A DNA stretch of 64,000 nt from positions 186,001 through 250,000 of the forward strand of contig NZ_JALDST010000001.1 of assembly GCF_022747945.1 (NCBI RefSeq), written 5' to 3'. Positions 35,219 through 44,004 of the stretch are shown piece after piece. The stretch's first letter is position 1, and every line of letters starts with the position of its first letter. Source of the DNA: Micromonospora sp. R77. GTDB lineage: Bacteria > Actinomycetota > Actinomycetes > Mycobacteriales > Micromonosporaceae. The notes under the pieces are model-generated. The model did no database searches, was not told where the DNA came from, and saw nothing but the letters and a program-made list of their open reading frames with translations. Both the position numbers and the translations under genes were made by a program.

Positions 35219-36745
35219 TCAGGCCGGCAACTCGACGGAGAGGCCGTGCCGGAACACGTCACCCGGGTCGTAGCGCCGCTTCACCGCCTGGAGGCGGGGA
35301 TAGTTGCCCTTGTAGTACAGCTCCTGCCAGGACACGCCCGACGTGTTCCAGGCGGGGTCGGCCAGGTCGACGTCCGGGTAGCCGATGTAGGAGCCGTCGG
35401 TACGGTCGTCGCAGACCGGCACGCCGCCGGTCTGCGCGAACAGGTCACGGTAGAACTCCCGTACCCATCCGATGTGGACGTCGTCCTCGGCGGCGTCCTG
35501 CCACATGCCCGCACTGCACATGAGCTTGAGGATCGAGTCCCGCTGCGGCATGGCGGTGGCGTCCGGCGCGACCGCGCCCACCCGGCCGCCGAAGCCGGTG
35601 AGCAGGATGCAGGCGCTGGGGTTGGCGTAGTCGTCCCGGGTCAGGTGCCGCCAGACCGCCGCGAGCTGCCGGTCGGTGAGGCCGCGCCGCAGGTAGGCCG
35701 CCTTGTTCTTGTACCGCCCCTTCGGGTCGTTCGGCCAGCTGTACGACGGCATCCACTCGCTCATCCACGGCATCACCTGGTCGACCGTCATGCTCGGCTG
35801 CACGCCGCTGCCGGCGCTCATCGCCTCGAGCTGGGCGTCGAGCAGCTTGTCGCTGTCCGGCACCGCCTCGTCGATGACGGCGGTCAGCACGAACATCGGC
35901 GCCGACCGGTGCATCACGATGAGGTTGGTCCACATGTGCGCGTACGGGGAGTCCGGGGCGCTGTTGCGCTCGTACCAGGTGCAGTAGTTGCGCAGCAGGG
36001 TGGTGAGCGCCGCCTCGGTCATCGTCTCCCACGACCACATGACGTCGCGCCGGCGCACCCGGGCCGGCGCCTTCGGCAGCACCGCCTCCGGCTCGTGCGA
36101 CACCGCGTCGGGGCTGCGCATCCAGTAGCGGGTGACGACGCCGAAGCTGCCGCCGCCCGCGCCGGTGTGCGCCCACCACAGGTCGTGGTGCGGGTCGTCC
36201 GGCTCCCGGGTGGCCACCACGGCCCGGGCCCGGCCGGTGTCGTCGACCACCACCACCTCGACGGCGTACAGGTGGTCGACGACGAGGCCGTCGCGGCGGG
36301 ACAGGTGGCCGTAGCCACCGGCCGAGAAGTGGCCGCCCACCCCCACCTCGAAGCAGGTGCCGGCCGGCACCGTCACGCCCCAGCGGGCGAAGAGCGCCCG
36401 GTAGACGTGCCCCAGCTTGGCGCCGCCGCCGATGGACACGGCGTGGAACCGCTCGTCGTACGAGATGTCGTCGAGCTGGGAGAGGTCGAGCAGCACCTGC
36501 GTGTCGGGCAGCGCACTGAAGTTCTCGAAGCAGTGTCCGCCGCTGCGTACCACGATCCGCTTGCCGGCGGTGACCGCGGCCTGGACCGCGTCGACCACCT
36601 GCTCGGTCGTCGTCGGCACCCGGATCACCTCGGGCCGGGTCACGAACCGGTGGTTGTAGGCGTCGAGCAGGTTCTCGTAACGCGGGTCGTCGGGGGTGAC
36701 GGTGGCGGCGCCGGCGATCGTGCCGGGTCGCTCGGTCATGGTCAT
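35219..36745 (-). CDS. BBE-like FAD oxidase with two covalent FAD attachment residues
   Basis: A 508-residue berberine-bridge-enzyme-like oxidase. His71 in RSGGHCFE and Cys131 in AGTCFEVGVGGHFSAGGYG correspond to the 8-alpha-histidyl and 6-S-cysteinyl links of bicovalent flavoenzymes; LWWAHTGAGGGSFGVVTRYW and the C-terminal YYKGNYPRLQAVKRRYDPGD are also typical. Bicovalent attachment raises redox potential and opens the active site for large substrates, so oxidation of a late, bulky intermediate is reasonable. Start ATG 36745 or the adjacent in-frame ATG. Grouped with SDR and epoxide hydrolase genes on the same strand. Confidence 0.88.
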   Translation of the reverse strand: MTMTERPGTIAGAATVTPDDPRYENLLDAYNHRFVTRPEVIRVPTTTEQVVDAVQAAVTAGKRIVVRSGGHCFENFSALPDTQVLLDLSQLDDISYDERFHAVSIGGGAKLGHVYRALFARWGVTVPAGTCFEVGVGGHFSAGGYGHLSRRDGLVVDHLYAVEVVVVDDTGRARAVVATREPDDPHHDLWWAHTGAGGGSFGVVTRYWMRSPDAVSHEPEAVLPKAPARVRRRDVMWSWETMTEAALTTLLRNYCTWYERNSAPDSPYAHMWTNLIVMHRSAPMFVLTAVIDEAVPDSDKLLDAQLEAMSAGSGVQPSMTVDQVMPWMSEWMPSYSWPNDPKGRYKNKAAYLRRGLTDRQLAAVWRHLTRDDYANPSACILLTGFGGRVGAVAPDATAMPQRDSILKLMCSAGMWQDAAEDDVHIGWVREFYRDLFAQTGGVPVCDDRTDGSYIGYPDVDLADPAWNTSGVSWQELYYKGNYPRLQAVKRRYDPGDVFRHGLSVELPA

Positions 36746-36882
36746 GGAACTCCCTCCGGTAGGCGTTCGCGGCCCACCGACGGTGGCACGGGGCCGGTCG
36801 GTCGGGCATCTCTGGACGTGCGCTCCGCGCCGGCCGGTGACGACCGGAGACGCCCGGGTGACCCGGGCGTCTCCGGCACCGG

Positions 36883-38040
36883 TCAGCGCAGCGGGCGGAC
36901 GAACTCCCGGACGTCACCGACGAGGAGTTCGGGCTGCTCGAGGGCGGCGAAGTGACCGCCCCGGTCGAACTCGGTCCACCGGGTCAGGGTGGGCAGGATC
37001 GTCTCCGCCCACCGGCGGACGGGACGCACGGCGTCCTGCGGGAACACCGCCACCCCGACCGGCGCGCGCAGCGGCCACGGGCCGGCCCAGGTGGCGACGA
37101 ACTCCTCGTCGAGCCGGTTCGACTCGTAGTAGAGCTGGGCGCTGGAGCCGGCGGTGCCGGTCAGCCAGTACAGCGACGCGTTGGTGAGCAGCCAGTCGCG
37201 GTCCACCGCGTCCTCGGGTCCCTTGCTGGACTCGGTCCACTCCCAGAACTTCTCCACGATCCAGGCGAGCTGGCCGACCGGCGAGTCGGTCAGCGCGTAC
37301 GCCAGGGTCTGCGGGCGGGTCGACTGGATCTTGCGCCAGCCGGCACCGTCCTGTTCGAAGTGCGCGGCGAACCGCAACCGGGCCAGGTCCTCCTCGGGCA
37401 GCCCCTCGAAGGCGGCCGGGTCCTGGGGCGGGAACGTGGCGAGCATGTTGACGTGCACCCCGAGGACGTGGTCGGGGTCGGCGAGGCCGAGCTTGAGCGA
37501 CACCGGTGACCCCCAGTCGCCGCCCTGGGCGACGTACCGGTCGTAGCCGAGCCGGCGCATCAGCTCCGCCCAGGCGCGGGCGACCCGGTCGACGCTCCAC
37601 CCGGTCTGCCGGGGGGCGGCGGAGAAGCCGTACCCGGGCATCGACGGGATGACCAGGTGGAAGGCGTCGCGGGGGTCGCCGCCGTGCGCCGCCGGGTCGG
37701 TGAGCGGGCCGATGACGTCGAGGAACTCCAGGAACGAGCCCGGCCAGCCGTGGGTGAGCACCATCGGCACGGCCGTCGGCTCGGGTGACCGGACGTGCAG
37801 GAAGTGCACGTCGACGCCGTCGATCTCGGTGACGTGCTGCGGCAGCCGGTTGAGCCGCGCCTCGGCGGCCCGCCAGTCGTAGCCGGTACGCCAGTACCCG
37901 GCGAGTTCCCGCAGGTAGTCCAGCGGGACGCCGCGGCTCCACCCCACGTCGGGCAGTTCGCCGGGCCAGCGGGTCAGGTCCAGCCGTCGGTGCAGGTCGT
38001 CGAGGGCTTCCTGCGGGATGTCGATGCGGAACGGGCGCAT
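36883..38040 (-). CDS. Epoxide hydrolase, enediyne type (SgcF/NcsF2-like)
   Basis: A 385-residue alpha/beta-hydrolase epoxide hydrolase with the N-terminal EHN-type region ([39 protein letters not shown]). The oxyanion motif HGWP is at residues 97-100, the nucleophile Asp175 is in GGDWGSPVS, and His363 is in [13 protein letters not shown]. In nine-membered enediynes such enzymes open the core epoxide to a vicinal diol to which peripheral groups are attached; this gene is the strongest sign that the core is nine-membered. It lies 18 bases downstream of the FAD monooxygenase gene stop on the same strand. Confidence 0.9.
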   Translation of the reverse strand: MRPFRIDIPQEALDDLHRRLDLTRWPGELPDVGWSRGVPLDYLRELAGYWRTGYDWRAAEARLNRLPQHVTEIDGVDVHFLHVRSPEPTAVPMVLTHGWPGSFLEFLDVIGPLTDPAAHGGDPRDAFHLVIPSMPGYGFSAAPRQTGWSVDRVARAWAELMRRLGYDRYVAQGGDWGSPVSLKLGLADPDHVLGVHVNMLATFPPQDPAAFEGLPEEDLARLRFAAHFEQDGAGWRKIQSTRPQTLAYALTDSPVGQLAWIVEKFWEWTESSKGPEDAVDRDWLLTNASLYWLTGTAGSSAQLYYESNRLDEEFVATWAGPWPLRAPVGVAVFPQDAVRPVRRWAETILPTLTRWTEFDRGGHFAALEQPELLVGDVREFVRPLR

Positions 38041-38058
38041 GGGGTCACCTCTCGCGGG

Positions 38059-39423
38059 TCAGGAGGTCCGGGGCGACGGTCCGGGCAGCCACCGCCGCAC
38101 GGTCTGCCACAGCACCCGGACAGCCGTGGCGGGGCGCATCAGCGCCGACGGTGGGTCGATCAGGCCGGCCGCGCGGATGAAGGCGTTGGTCAGGTTGGCG
38201 TCGTACGCCGCGCCGTCGTGCAGCCGCGACACGTACGCGTTGGCCAGCCGGATCTTGAGGGTCCGGCGGCCCTCCACCCCGGCGTAGCCGAGGTCGGCGC
38301 CGGCCGAGAAGTCCCAGGGCACCGCCACCGTCGCGGCGACGTCCCGGAAGAACGCCCGGGCCTGCGGCAGGGCGCCCCGGCGCAGGTGGTCGCGGAGCAC
38401 CAGCGACTCCAGCGCCGCCACCGTCATGCCCTGCCCGTACACCGGGTTGAAGCTGCACACCGCGTCGCCCATCACCAGCAGCCCCTCGGGGAACCGGTCG
38501 AGCTGCTCGTAGTGCCGCCACACGCTGGCCGGGAACTGGAAGGTCACCGGGTCGTCGATCGGCTCGGCGTCCTTCACCGTCTCGTAGATCTCCGCCGCCG
38601 GCAGGGACCGCGCGAACGCCAGGAAGCCGTCCGGGTCGGTCGGCGGGTGATCGCCCAGCACGCCGGTGAGCGACAGCTCCACCCGGTTGCCGGGGCCCGG
38701 CAGGCGATAGAAGAAACCGCCGCGCGGGTGGCTGGGCGTGGCGATCGGGATGACCGCGATCTCCTTGCCGAACGGGTCGTCGGGCAGCCGGTAGTGCCGG
38801 GTGGTGTAGGCCAGGCCCACCTTGACCCGCTGCTCCGGCGGCCGGGGGTAGCCGAGTTCCGCCAGCCAGGCCGGCGTGCGGGAGCCGCGCCCGGTGGTGT
38901 CGAGGACCAGGTCCCCGTCGAGCACCCGCTCGGTCCCGTCGTCACGGGAGCGCACCCGCACGCCGGTCACCCGGGCCCGGTCGGCCGTGGTGACCAGGTC
39001 GAGGATGTCGTGCCGCTCCAGGAACGTGACGTTGTCGATCTTCTGGACCCGCTGCCGGACGTGGAACTCCAGCACCGGCCGGGTGGCCGGCACGGAGAGC
39101 AGGCCGGTGTGCCCGGAGCGGACCCGCCGGCCGTTGAAGTACCAGCGGATCCCGCCGCTGAAGTCGCCCGGTGTCACGCCGGCGTCGATCAGCTCGGTGG
39201 TCAGCCCGGGGAACTGTTCCTCCAGGATCTGCTGGCCCCGGGCCACCAGGCCATGCGCGTGACCGCCGTGCGGCACGCCCCGCCGGACCCCCTCCACGCC
39301 GGTCAACTCGTCCCGGTCGACGAGGACCACCTCGCTGAACGACTCGGACAGCACCCGCGCGGCCAGCAGGCCCGCCATGCTGCCGCCGAGTACGACGACC
39401 CGGTCACCGACACGGTGTGCCAT
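38059..39423 (-). CDS. FAD-dependent monooxygenase/oxidoreductase
   Basis: A 454-residue flavoprotein with the Rossmann FAD motif VVVLGGSMAGLLAARVL at the N-terminus, a DLVLDTTGRGSRTPAWL segment and the second FAD motif GDAVCSFNPVYGQGMTVAALE, typical of group A aromatic hydroxylases and related reductases. The RGVPHGGHAHGL stretch is typical of a subfamily common in actinomycetes. It lies between the SgcJ-like and epoxide hydrolase genes on the same strand and is probably a tailoring oxygenase of the core or an attached unit. Confidence 0.84.
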   Translation of the reverse strand: MAHRVGDRVVVLGGSMAGLLAARVLSESFSEVVLVDRDELTGVEGVRRGVPHGGHAHGLVARGQQILEEQFPGLTTELIDAGVTPGDFSGGIRWYFNGRRVRSGHTGLLSVPATRPVLEFHVRQRVQKIDNVTFLERHDILDLVTTADRARVTGVRVRSRDDGTERVLDGDLVLDTTGRGSRTPAWLAELGYPRPPEQRVKVGLAYTTRHYRLPDDPFGKEIAVIPIATPSHPRGGFFYRLPGPGNRVELSLTGVLGDHPPTDPDGFLAFARSLPAAEIYETVKDAEPIDDPVTFQFPASVWRHYEQLDRFPEGLLVMGDAVCSFNPVYGQGMTVAALESLVLRDHLRRGALPQARAFFRDVAATVAVPWDFSAGADLGYAGVEGRRTLKIRLANAYVSRLHDGAAYDANLTNAFIRAAGLIDPPSALMRPATAVRVLWQTVRRWLPGPSPRTS

Positions 39424-39456
39424 CGTGGTCCCCTCTCTGCTCTCGCGGTCCGTGGC

Positions 39457-39861
39457 TCAGGCGCCGACGGGGGTGTTCTGGTAGGCGGCGATCCGCCACT
39501 GCCCGTCCTCCCGGCCGATCACCCAGGTGGCCCGGATGGTGCGCTCCGGCGCGACCTCGGTCTCCCCCGGCGCGAGCACGCCGCCGCGGGTCACCACCAC
39601 CACGACGTCCGCGCCGACGGCGCGCACCGACAGCGGCTCGCCGAAGACCCGGGTGCCGCGGTACGGGCCGGCGTACGCCTGGCGCATGAAGGCCCGGATC
39701 TGCTCCCGGCCGGTCAGGAACACGTCGCCGGGCAGGATCATCGTGCCGTCGGAGGTGAACGTGTCGGCGAACGCGTCGCCGTCGTTCTTCTCCCACGCCG
39801 CCACGATCTGCGACGGGACGGCGACGGCCTCGTCGGCGACGGTGAACTGATTAACCGACAT
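39457..39861 (-). CDS. SgcJ/EcaC-family NTF2-like protein
   Basis: A 134-residue NTF2/SnoaL-fold protein with the SgcJ/EcaC pattern: VAAWEKNDGDAFADTFTSDGTMILPGD, then F.TGREQIRAFMRQAY and a final beta strand VIGREDGQWRIAAYQNTPV. SgcJ homologues are conserved in nine-membered enediyne clusters and have been implicated in early core biosynthesis with the PKSE; the mechanism is unclear. Start ATG 39861 follows GGAGAAGA. It is the first gene of the minus-strand group ending at the SDR, divergent from the P450 gene. Confidence 0.87.
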   Translation of the reverse strand: MSVNQFTVADEAVAVPSQIVAAWEKNDGDAFADTFTSDGTMILPGDVFLTGREQIRAFMRQAYAGPYRGTRVFGEPLSVRAVGADVVVVVTRGGVLAPGETEVAPERTIRATWVIGREDGQWRIAAYQNTPVGA

Positions 39862-40286
39862 GTTCTTCTCCTTGTTCGGCCAGTGCGGAAAGCGGACTGC
39901 CGGGCCCGGAACAATGGCGATCGGGGCCGGCGCCGAAAGGCTGCCGGTCCGCGACGGCGTCCGCCGGCGGACCCGGCCACTGGCAGCCTGGCACCCGCCC
40001 CCGGCCACCGGCACCTCCTGGATTGCGCTCCGGCCGCACCCCCGCCCGGCGGCTCCGTGCGGACCTCGCCCGCCGGCCCGGTCACCACCCGGGCGACCCG
40101 GCGCGGCAATTTTGAATAACTGATCCGGACCGGCGTGTGGATACAGTCGAGCGGGCGGAACGCCAGCGGCGATGCCCATTCACCACGGCCGAATAATCAT
40201 TTCCTGCCGACGACACGACACCCCGGTCGACGTTTTCGTGAACGGCGCCCGTGGTCGAGGCGTCCCCAATTCTTCCGGAGGTTCGC
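39862..40286. promoter_or_regulatory. Divergent region between SgcJ-like and P450 genes
   Basis: About 425 bases with no convincing gene. A locally A/T-rich stretch (40110-40120, TTTTGAATAAC on the plus strand, and around 40190-40240) probably contains the start sites of the two divergent transcripts. CCGGAGG at 40275-40281 is the P450 ribosome binding site. No clear palindromic operator seen. Confidence 0.45.
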
Positions 40287-41525
40287 ATGACCGGCCGACC
40301 TGTGCTCATCGACCCCAGCGGCAGGGACATCCACGGCGAGGGGGCCCGCATCCGCGCCGGCGGCCCGGTCTCCCGGATCGTGCTGCCCGGCGGCGTCCCC
40401 GCCTGGTCCGTCACCGGGCAGGAGGCCGCCCGTCAGGTGATGGCGGACCCGCGGCTGTCCAAGGACCCCCGCCGGCACTGGCGGGCCTACACCGAGGGCC
40501 GGATCGGCGAGGACTTCCCGCTGATCGGCTGGGTGCTGATGGAGAACATGACCACCAGCTACGGCCCCGACCACAGCCGGCTGCGCCGGCTGACCGCGAA
40601 GGCGTTCACCCCGCGCCGGGTGGAGGCGCTGCGACCGAAGGTGCACCAGGCGGTGCAGGAGCTGCTCGACGACCTCGCCGCCACGCCGGCGGGCGAGGTG
40701 GTCGACCTCAAGCGGCGGTACGCGCACCCGCTGCCGGCCCGGGTCATCTGTGACCTGTTCGGCGTGCCCGAGGAGTCCCGGGCGCAGATCCTGCGCGGTG
40801 GTGAGGTCAATGTGGACACCACCATCAGCCCGGAGGAGGCCGCCGCGAACGTCGCCCAGTGGCACCGCGACCTGCAGGACTTCGTGGACAGCAAGCGGGC
40901 CGAGCCGGGCGACGACCTGACCAGCGACCTGCTCCAGGCGCAGGAGGAGGACGGCTCGCGGCTCAACGAGAGCGAGCTGATGGGCACCCTGCACCTGATG
41001 CTGGCCACCGGGACCGAGCCGGTGATGAACCTGATCGCGAACACGGTGCGGGCCCTGCTGACCCACCCCGACCAGCTCCGGCTGCTCCGCGACGGCACGG
41101 TGAGCTGGGCCGACGTGATCGAGGAGACGCTGCGGGCGGAGGCGCCGGTGGCGCACCTGCCGTTCCGGTTCCCGCTGGAGGACGTCACCGTCGCCGGGGT
41201 GACGATCCCCCGGGGCGAGCCCGTCCTGATCAACTTCGCGGCGATCGGCCGTGACCCGCAGGTGCACGGCGAGACCGCCGACCGGTTCGACGCGACCCGC
41301 GCCGACAAGTCCCACCTGTCGTTCGGCTACGGCATGTACCGCTGCATCGGCAACCAGCTCGCCCTGCTGGAGGCGTCGATCGCGCTGCCCGCGCTCTTCG
41401 ACCGCTTCCCCGACCTGACCCTCGGCCTGCCGCCGGAGCAGATCGAGCCGCAGGTCACCTTCATCATGAACGGCGTCGCCGAGCTGCCCGTCCGGCTCGC
41501 CGCCGCGGTGCCGGCGGCCGCGTGA
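40287..41525 (+). CDS. Cytochrome P450
   Basis: A 412-residue soluble bacterial P450. The heme-binding loop is FGYGMYRCIGNQLA with Cys353 as the thiolate ligand; the ExxR is in EETLRAEAP, and the I helix reads LATGTEPVMN, where the usual acid-alcohol pair is Glu-Pro, a variant that may affect oxygen activation. The start is ATG 40287, four bases after CCGGAGG, although the frame is open upstream. A zinc-type dehydrogenase follows 43 bases later, suggesting a hydroxylation-oxidation pair. Enediyne clusters often carry one or more P450s for core or side-chain hydroxylation. Confidence 0.9.
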   Translation: MTGRPVLIDPSGRDIHGEGARIRAGGPVSRIVLPGGVPAWSVTGQEAARQVMADPRLSKDPRRHWRAYTEGRIGEDFPLIGWVLMENMTTSYGPDHSRLRRLTAKAFTPRRVEALRPKVHQAVQELLDDLAATPAGEVVDLKRRYAHPLPARVICDLFGVPEESRAQILRGGEVNVDTTISPEEAAANVAQWHRDLQDFVDSKRAEPGDDLTSDLLQAQEEDGSRLNESELMGTLHLMLATGTEPVMNLIANTVRALLTHPDQLRLLRDGTVSWADVIEETLRAEAPVAHLPFRFPLEDVTVAGVTIPRGEPVLINFAAIGRDPQVHGETADRFDATRADKSHLSFGYGMYRCIGNQLALLEASIALPALFDRFPDLTLGLPPEQIEPQVTFIMNGVAELPVRLAAAVPAAA

Positions 41526-41568
41526 GGCGTACCGAGTCCCCCAACGAGTCCGAAGAGGTGGTCGAGTC

Positions 41569-42585
41569 ATGAGAGCTGCGGTCGTACCGGGTGTCCGGCA
41601 GCGGTGGGAGCTGCGCGAGGTGCCGACGCCCCGGCCGGGACCGGGCGAGGTGCTGATCCGGGTCCGGGCCAGCGGGGTGTGCGGCAACGACGTGTGGCTC
41701 ACCGACGGCACGTACCCGTATCCGGAGATGGACCCGACCATCCTCGGGCACGAGCCGGCCGGTGAGGTGGTCGAGGTGGGGCCGGGCGTGACCTCGCGTC
41801 GGGTGGGCGACCGGGTCGGCGCGACCTGGGTGCAGGGCACCTGCGGCACCTGCGCGTACTGCCGGCTCCAGCTGCCGCTGACCGGGCAGTCGGCGATGAA
41901 CTGCGCGGCGCCGGCGATGACCGGCATGACCCGCCAGGGCGGGCACGCCGAGTTCATCGCGGTGCCCGCCGACAGCACCGTGCTGCTGCCACCGGGGCTG
42001 TCGTACGAGCTGGCCGCCCCGATGCTCTGCGCGGGCTACACCGCGTGGTCGGCGCTGCGGGCCGCCGACCCGCAGCCGCACGAGCGGGTGGCGGTGCTCG
42101 GCATCGGCGGACTGGGCCACCTGGCGGTGCAGTTCTCCCGCGCCTGCGGGTTCGAGACCGTCGCGGTGACCGGCACCCCGGACAAGCACGACCTGGTCCG
42201 CAAGCTCGGCGCGGACCTCGTGGTCGGCGACGGCGACGAGCTGCGGGACTCAGGCGGCGCCGACGTCGTCGTGGTCACCGGTACCTCGTTCGCCGCCGCC
42301 ACCCGGGCCCTGTCCGGGCTGCGGGTCAACGGCCGGATGGTGCTGGCCACCATCGACCCGGCCGGTTCGTTCACCATCGACCCGAGCCGGCAGTTCTTCG
42401 CCCAGAACCACCGGATCCTCGGCGCCACCCACAACGGGCTGCCCTACCTGGTGCAGGCGCTGGAGCTGGCCGCGCAGGGCGCGGTGACCCCGATGGTGGA
42501 GCTGTTCGACAGCGAGCAGGTCACCGAGGCGGTCGACCGGGTCGCCGTCGGCGACGTCCGGTTCCGCGCCGTGGTCACCTACTGA
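41569..42585 (+). CDS. Zinc-dependent alcohol dehydrogenase family
   Basis: A 338-residue medium-chain dehydrogenase. The catalytic zinc site is represented by GVCGNDVWLTDG (Cys) and GHEPAGEVVEVG (His-Glu); structural-zinc cysteines appear in GTCGTCAYCRLQ and a later NCAAP. The NAD(P) fold is VAVLGIGGLGHLAVQF. It oxidises an alcohol or reduces a carbonyl. Co-directional with the P450 upstream and convergent with the tetR gene downstream. The pathway step is not predictable. Confidence 0.88.
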   Translation: MRAAVVPGVRQRWELREVPTPRPGPGEVLIRVRASGVCGNDVWLTDGTYPYPEMDPTILGHEPAGEVVEVGPGVTSRRVGDRVGATWVQGTCGTCAYCRLQLPLTGQSAMNCAAPAMTGMTRQGGHAEFIAVPADSTVLLPPGLSYELAAPMLCAGYTAWSALRAADPQPHERVAVLGIGGLGHLAVQFSRACGFETVAVTGTPDKHDLVRKLGADLVVGDGDELRDSGGADVVVVTGTSFAAATRALSGLRVNGRMVLATIDPAGSFTIDPSRQFFAQNHRILGATHNGLPYLVQALELAAQGAVTPMVELFDSEQVTEAVDRVAVGDVRFRAVVTY

Positions 42586-42634
42586 GCGCGGCGGTTCACG
42601 CCGGCCGGCCCTGCGGGGTCGGCCGGCGTCGCCG

Positions 42635-43299
42635 TCACAGCCCCTTCTCCACCATGTCCAGCAGGAGCTGCCCGACGTGTTCGGCCTCGGCGTCGTCGAC
42701 GCTGCGCAGCGGCCCGTCGATGAGCAGCGTGGCCAGGCCGTGCACCGCGGACCAGGCCAGGAACTCGGCCCGGGGGCGCCGCCGGGCCGGCAGCGCGCCG
42801 GCGTCGACGAGCCGGTCCAACGCCTCGCCCAGCAGGGCGAAGGGGCTGCGACCGCTGTGGCCGCCCTTGTCCGGGCTGGTGGCGGTGGTCAGGTCGGCGG
42901 GCACCGAGACGGCGGTGCGGAACAACCCCGGCTCGGCCCGCGCGAAGCGCAGGTAGCCGGTGCCCACCGCGCGCAGGTCGGCGCGGGCGCGGGCCACCGG
43001 GTCACCCTCGGTCGGGGCGGCGGCGAGTTCCGTCTCGATCGCGACGGCCAGCGCGGACTGGGCCGACGAGCAGACCGCGTGCAGCAGCGCGTCGCGGTCG
43101 GCGAAGTGCCGGTAGGCGGCGTTCGGCGCCACCCCGCCCGCCGGGTCGCCTCCCGCAGCACCACCGCGTCCGGCCCGCCCGCGCGGGCCATCGCCAGGCC
43201 CGCCTCGAGCAGGGCCCGCCGCAGGTCCCCGTGCCGGTAGGTGCTGCGCCGGGGACCGGACTTCGGCGGGCCGGGTAGTTCGGCGCGCAGGCCGGTCAT
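42635..43299 (-). CDS. TetR-family transcriptional regulator (frame broken)
   Basis: A TetR repressor of about 221 residues after closing one frame break. The N-terminal helix-turn-helix is YRHGDLRRALLEAGLAMARA, then REATRRAGVAPNAAYRHFADRDALLHAV, where the frame changes at the four-C run 43132-43135 (one base missing); the ligand-binding half runs to 42635 and ends QLLLDMVEKGL. ATG 43299 is the start. A TetR-type operator at 43309-43328 lies ten bases upstream, which points to autorepression; related sites precede the MFS exporter at 30516 and the region between the 51.6 kb operon and the reductase gene. It probably senses a pathway product and controls export. Confidence 0.85.
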
Positions 43300-43308
43300 C
43301 GTCGCTCC

Positions 43309-43328
43309 ATGTGGACACCGTACACAAG
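43309..43328 (-). promoter_or_regulatory. TetR-type operator ahead of tetR
   Basis: On the minus strand the site reads CTTGTGTACGGTGTCCACAT, an imperfect inverted repeat ten bases before the tetR start. Sixteen central bases (TGTGTACGGTGTCCAC) recur exactly at 51749-51764, and 17 of 21 aligned bases match the site at 30418-30438. Confidence 0.78.
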
Positions 43329-43454
43329 CGGCCGCCGTCCGCGGCGCGGCACCCCGGCGTTCGCCCAGCGTAACCGGGTCGCCGGCACCCGGACCGGGGC
43401 CGGACAGGCGGATGCCCGCCGTCGCCGGGGCGACGGCGGGCATCCGGACCGGGT

Positions 43455-43964
43455 TCAGATCAGCTGCCCCGTGCAGGCGTCGTCGATGTACGCCTGCTTG
43501 GCCGCCGCGTCCCGGTTGGACTGCAGGTAGCGGGACCAGCCCCGGCGCTCGTGCGAGGTGCAGTCCAGCTCCACCACCTCCTGGGTGGGCCGCAGGAAGC
43601 CCGGCTTCGGCGGGTACGGCAGGAAACCCTCCTGGTCCTTGTAGTAGAGGCCCTGCCACATCTCGGTCTTGTCCCGCCAGACGCAGACCAGCATGAAGTA
43701 CTTCGCACCGTCGCGGTGCAGCATCACGAAGCCGATCTCGTTGCGGAACTCCAACCGCCCGGCCTCGACCTCGGCCCGCAGGAAGGCACGCGCCTCGTCG
43801 CTGACCTCGGGCGTGGCCTCCTGGTCGGCGAGCCGGATGTCGTACCACTTGAGGTAGCCACCGGGCACGGCCAGGTTCTCACCCGGGTAGATCTGCTTGT
43901 CCTGGTGCTTCCAGTCGCTCGGGTACTCGGCCAGGTTCTCGAGGTGGGAAATCGTCTGCGTCAC
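43455..43964 (-). CDS. Unrecognised 169-residue protein at the end of the second operon
   Basis: I do not recognise the family. The protein is hydrophilic, predicted soluble, rich in aromatic residues (WKHQDKQIYPGEN, YLKWYDIRL, MWQGLYYKDQEGFLPYPPKPG), without signal peptide or membrane helix. Its composition is less alanine/arginine-heavy than its neighbours, which may mean recent acquisition. Two late cysteines occur (ELDCTSHERRGW and DDACTGQLI). ATG 43964 starts it 41 bases after the ATP-grasp gene stop, so it is probably the last gene of the operon from 51.6 kb. Function unknown; an enzyme or binding protein serving the ATP-grasp/TrpB2 pathway is only a guess. Confidence 0.75.
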   Translation of the reverse strand: MTQTISHLENLAEYPSDWKHQDKQIYPGENLAVPGGYLKWYDIRLADQEATPEVSDEARAFLRAEVEAGRLEFRNEIGFVMLHRDGAKYFMLVCVWRDKTEMWQGLYYKDQEGFLPYPPKPGFLRPTQEVVELDCTSHERRGWSRYLQSNRDAAAKQAYIDDACTGQLI

Positions 43965-44004
43965 GGAACTGCTACCGCCTCACTTGTCGTTGCGAACACG
44001 TGGA

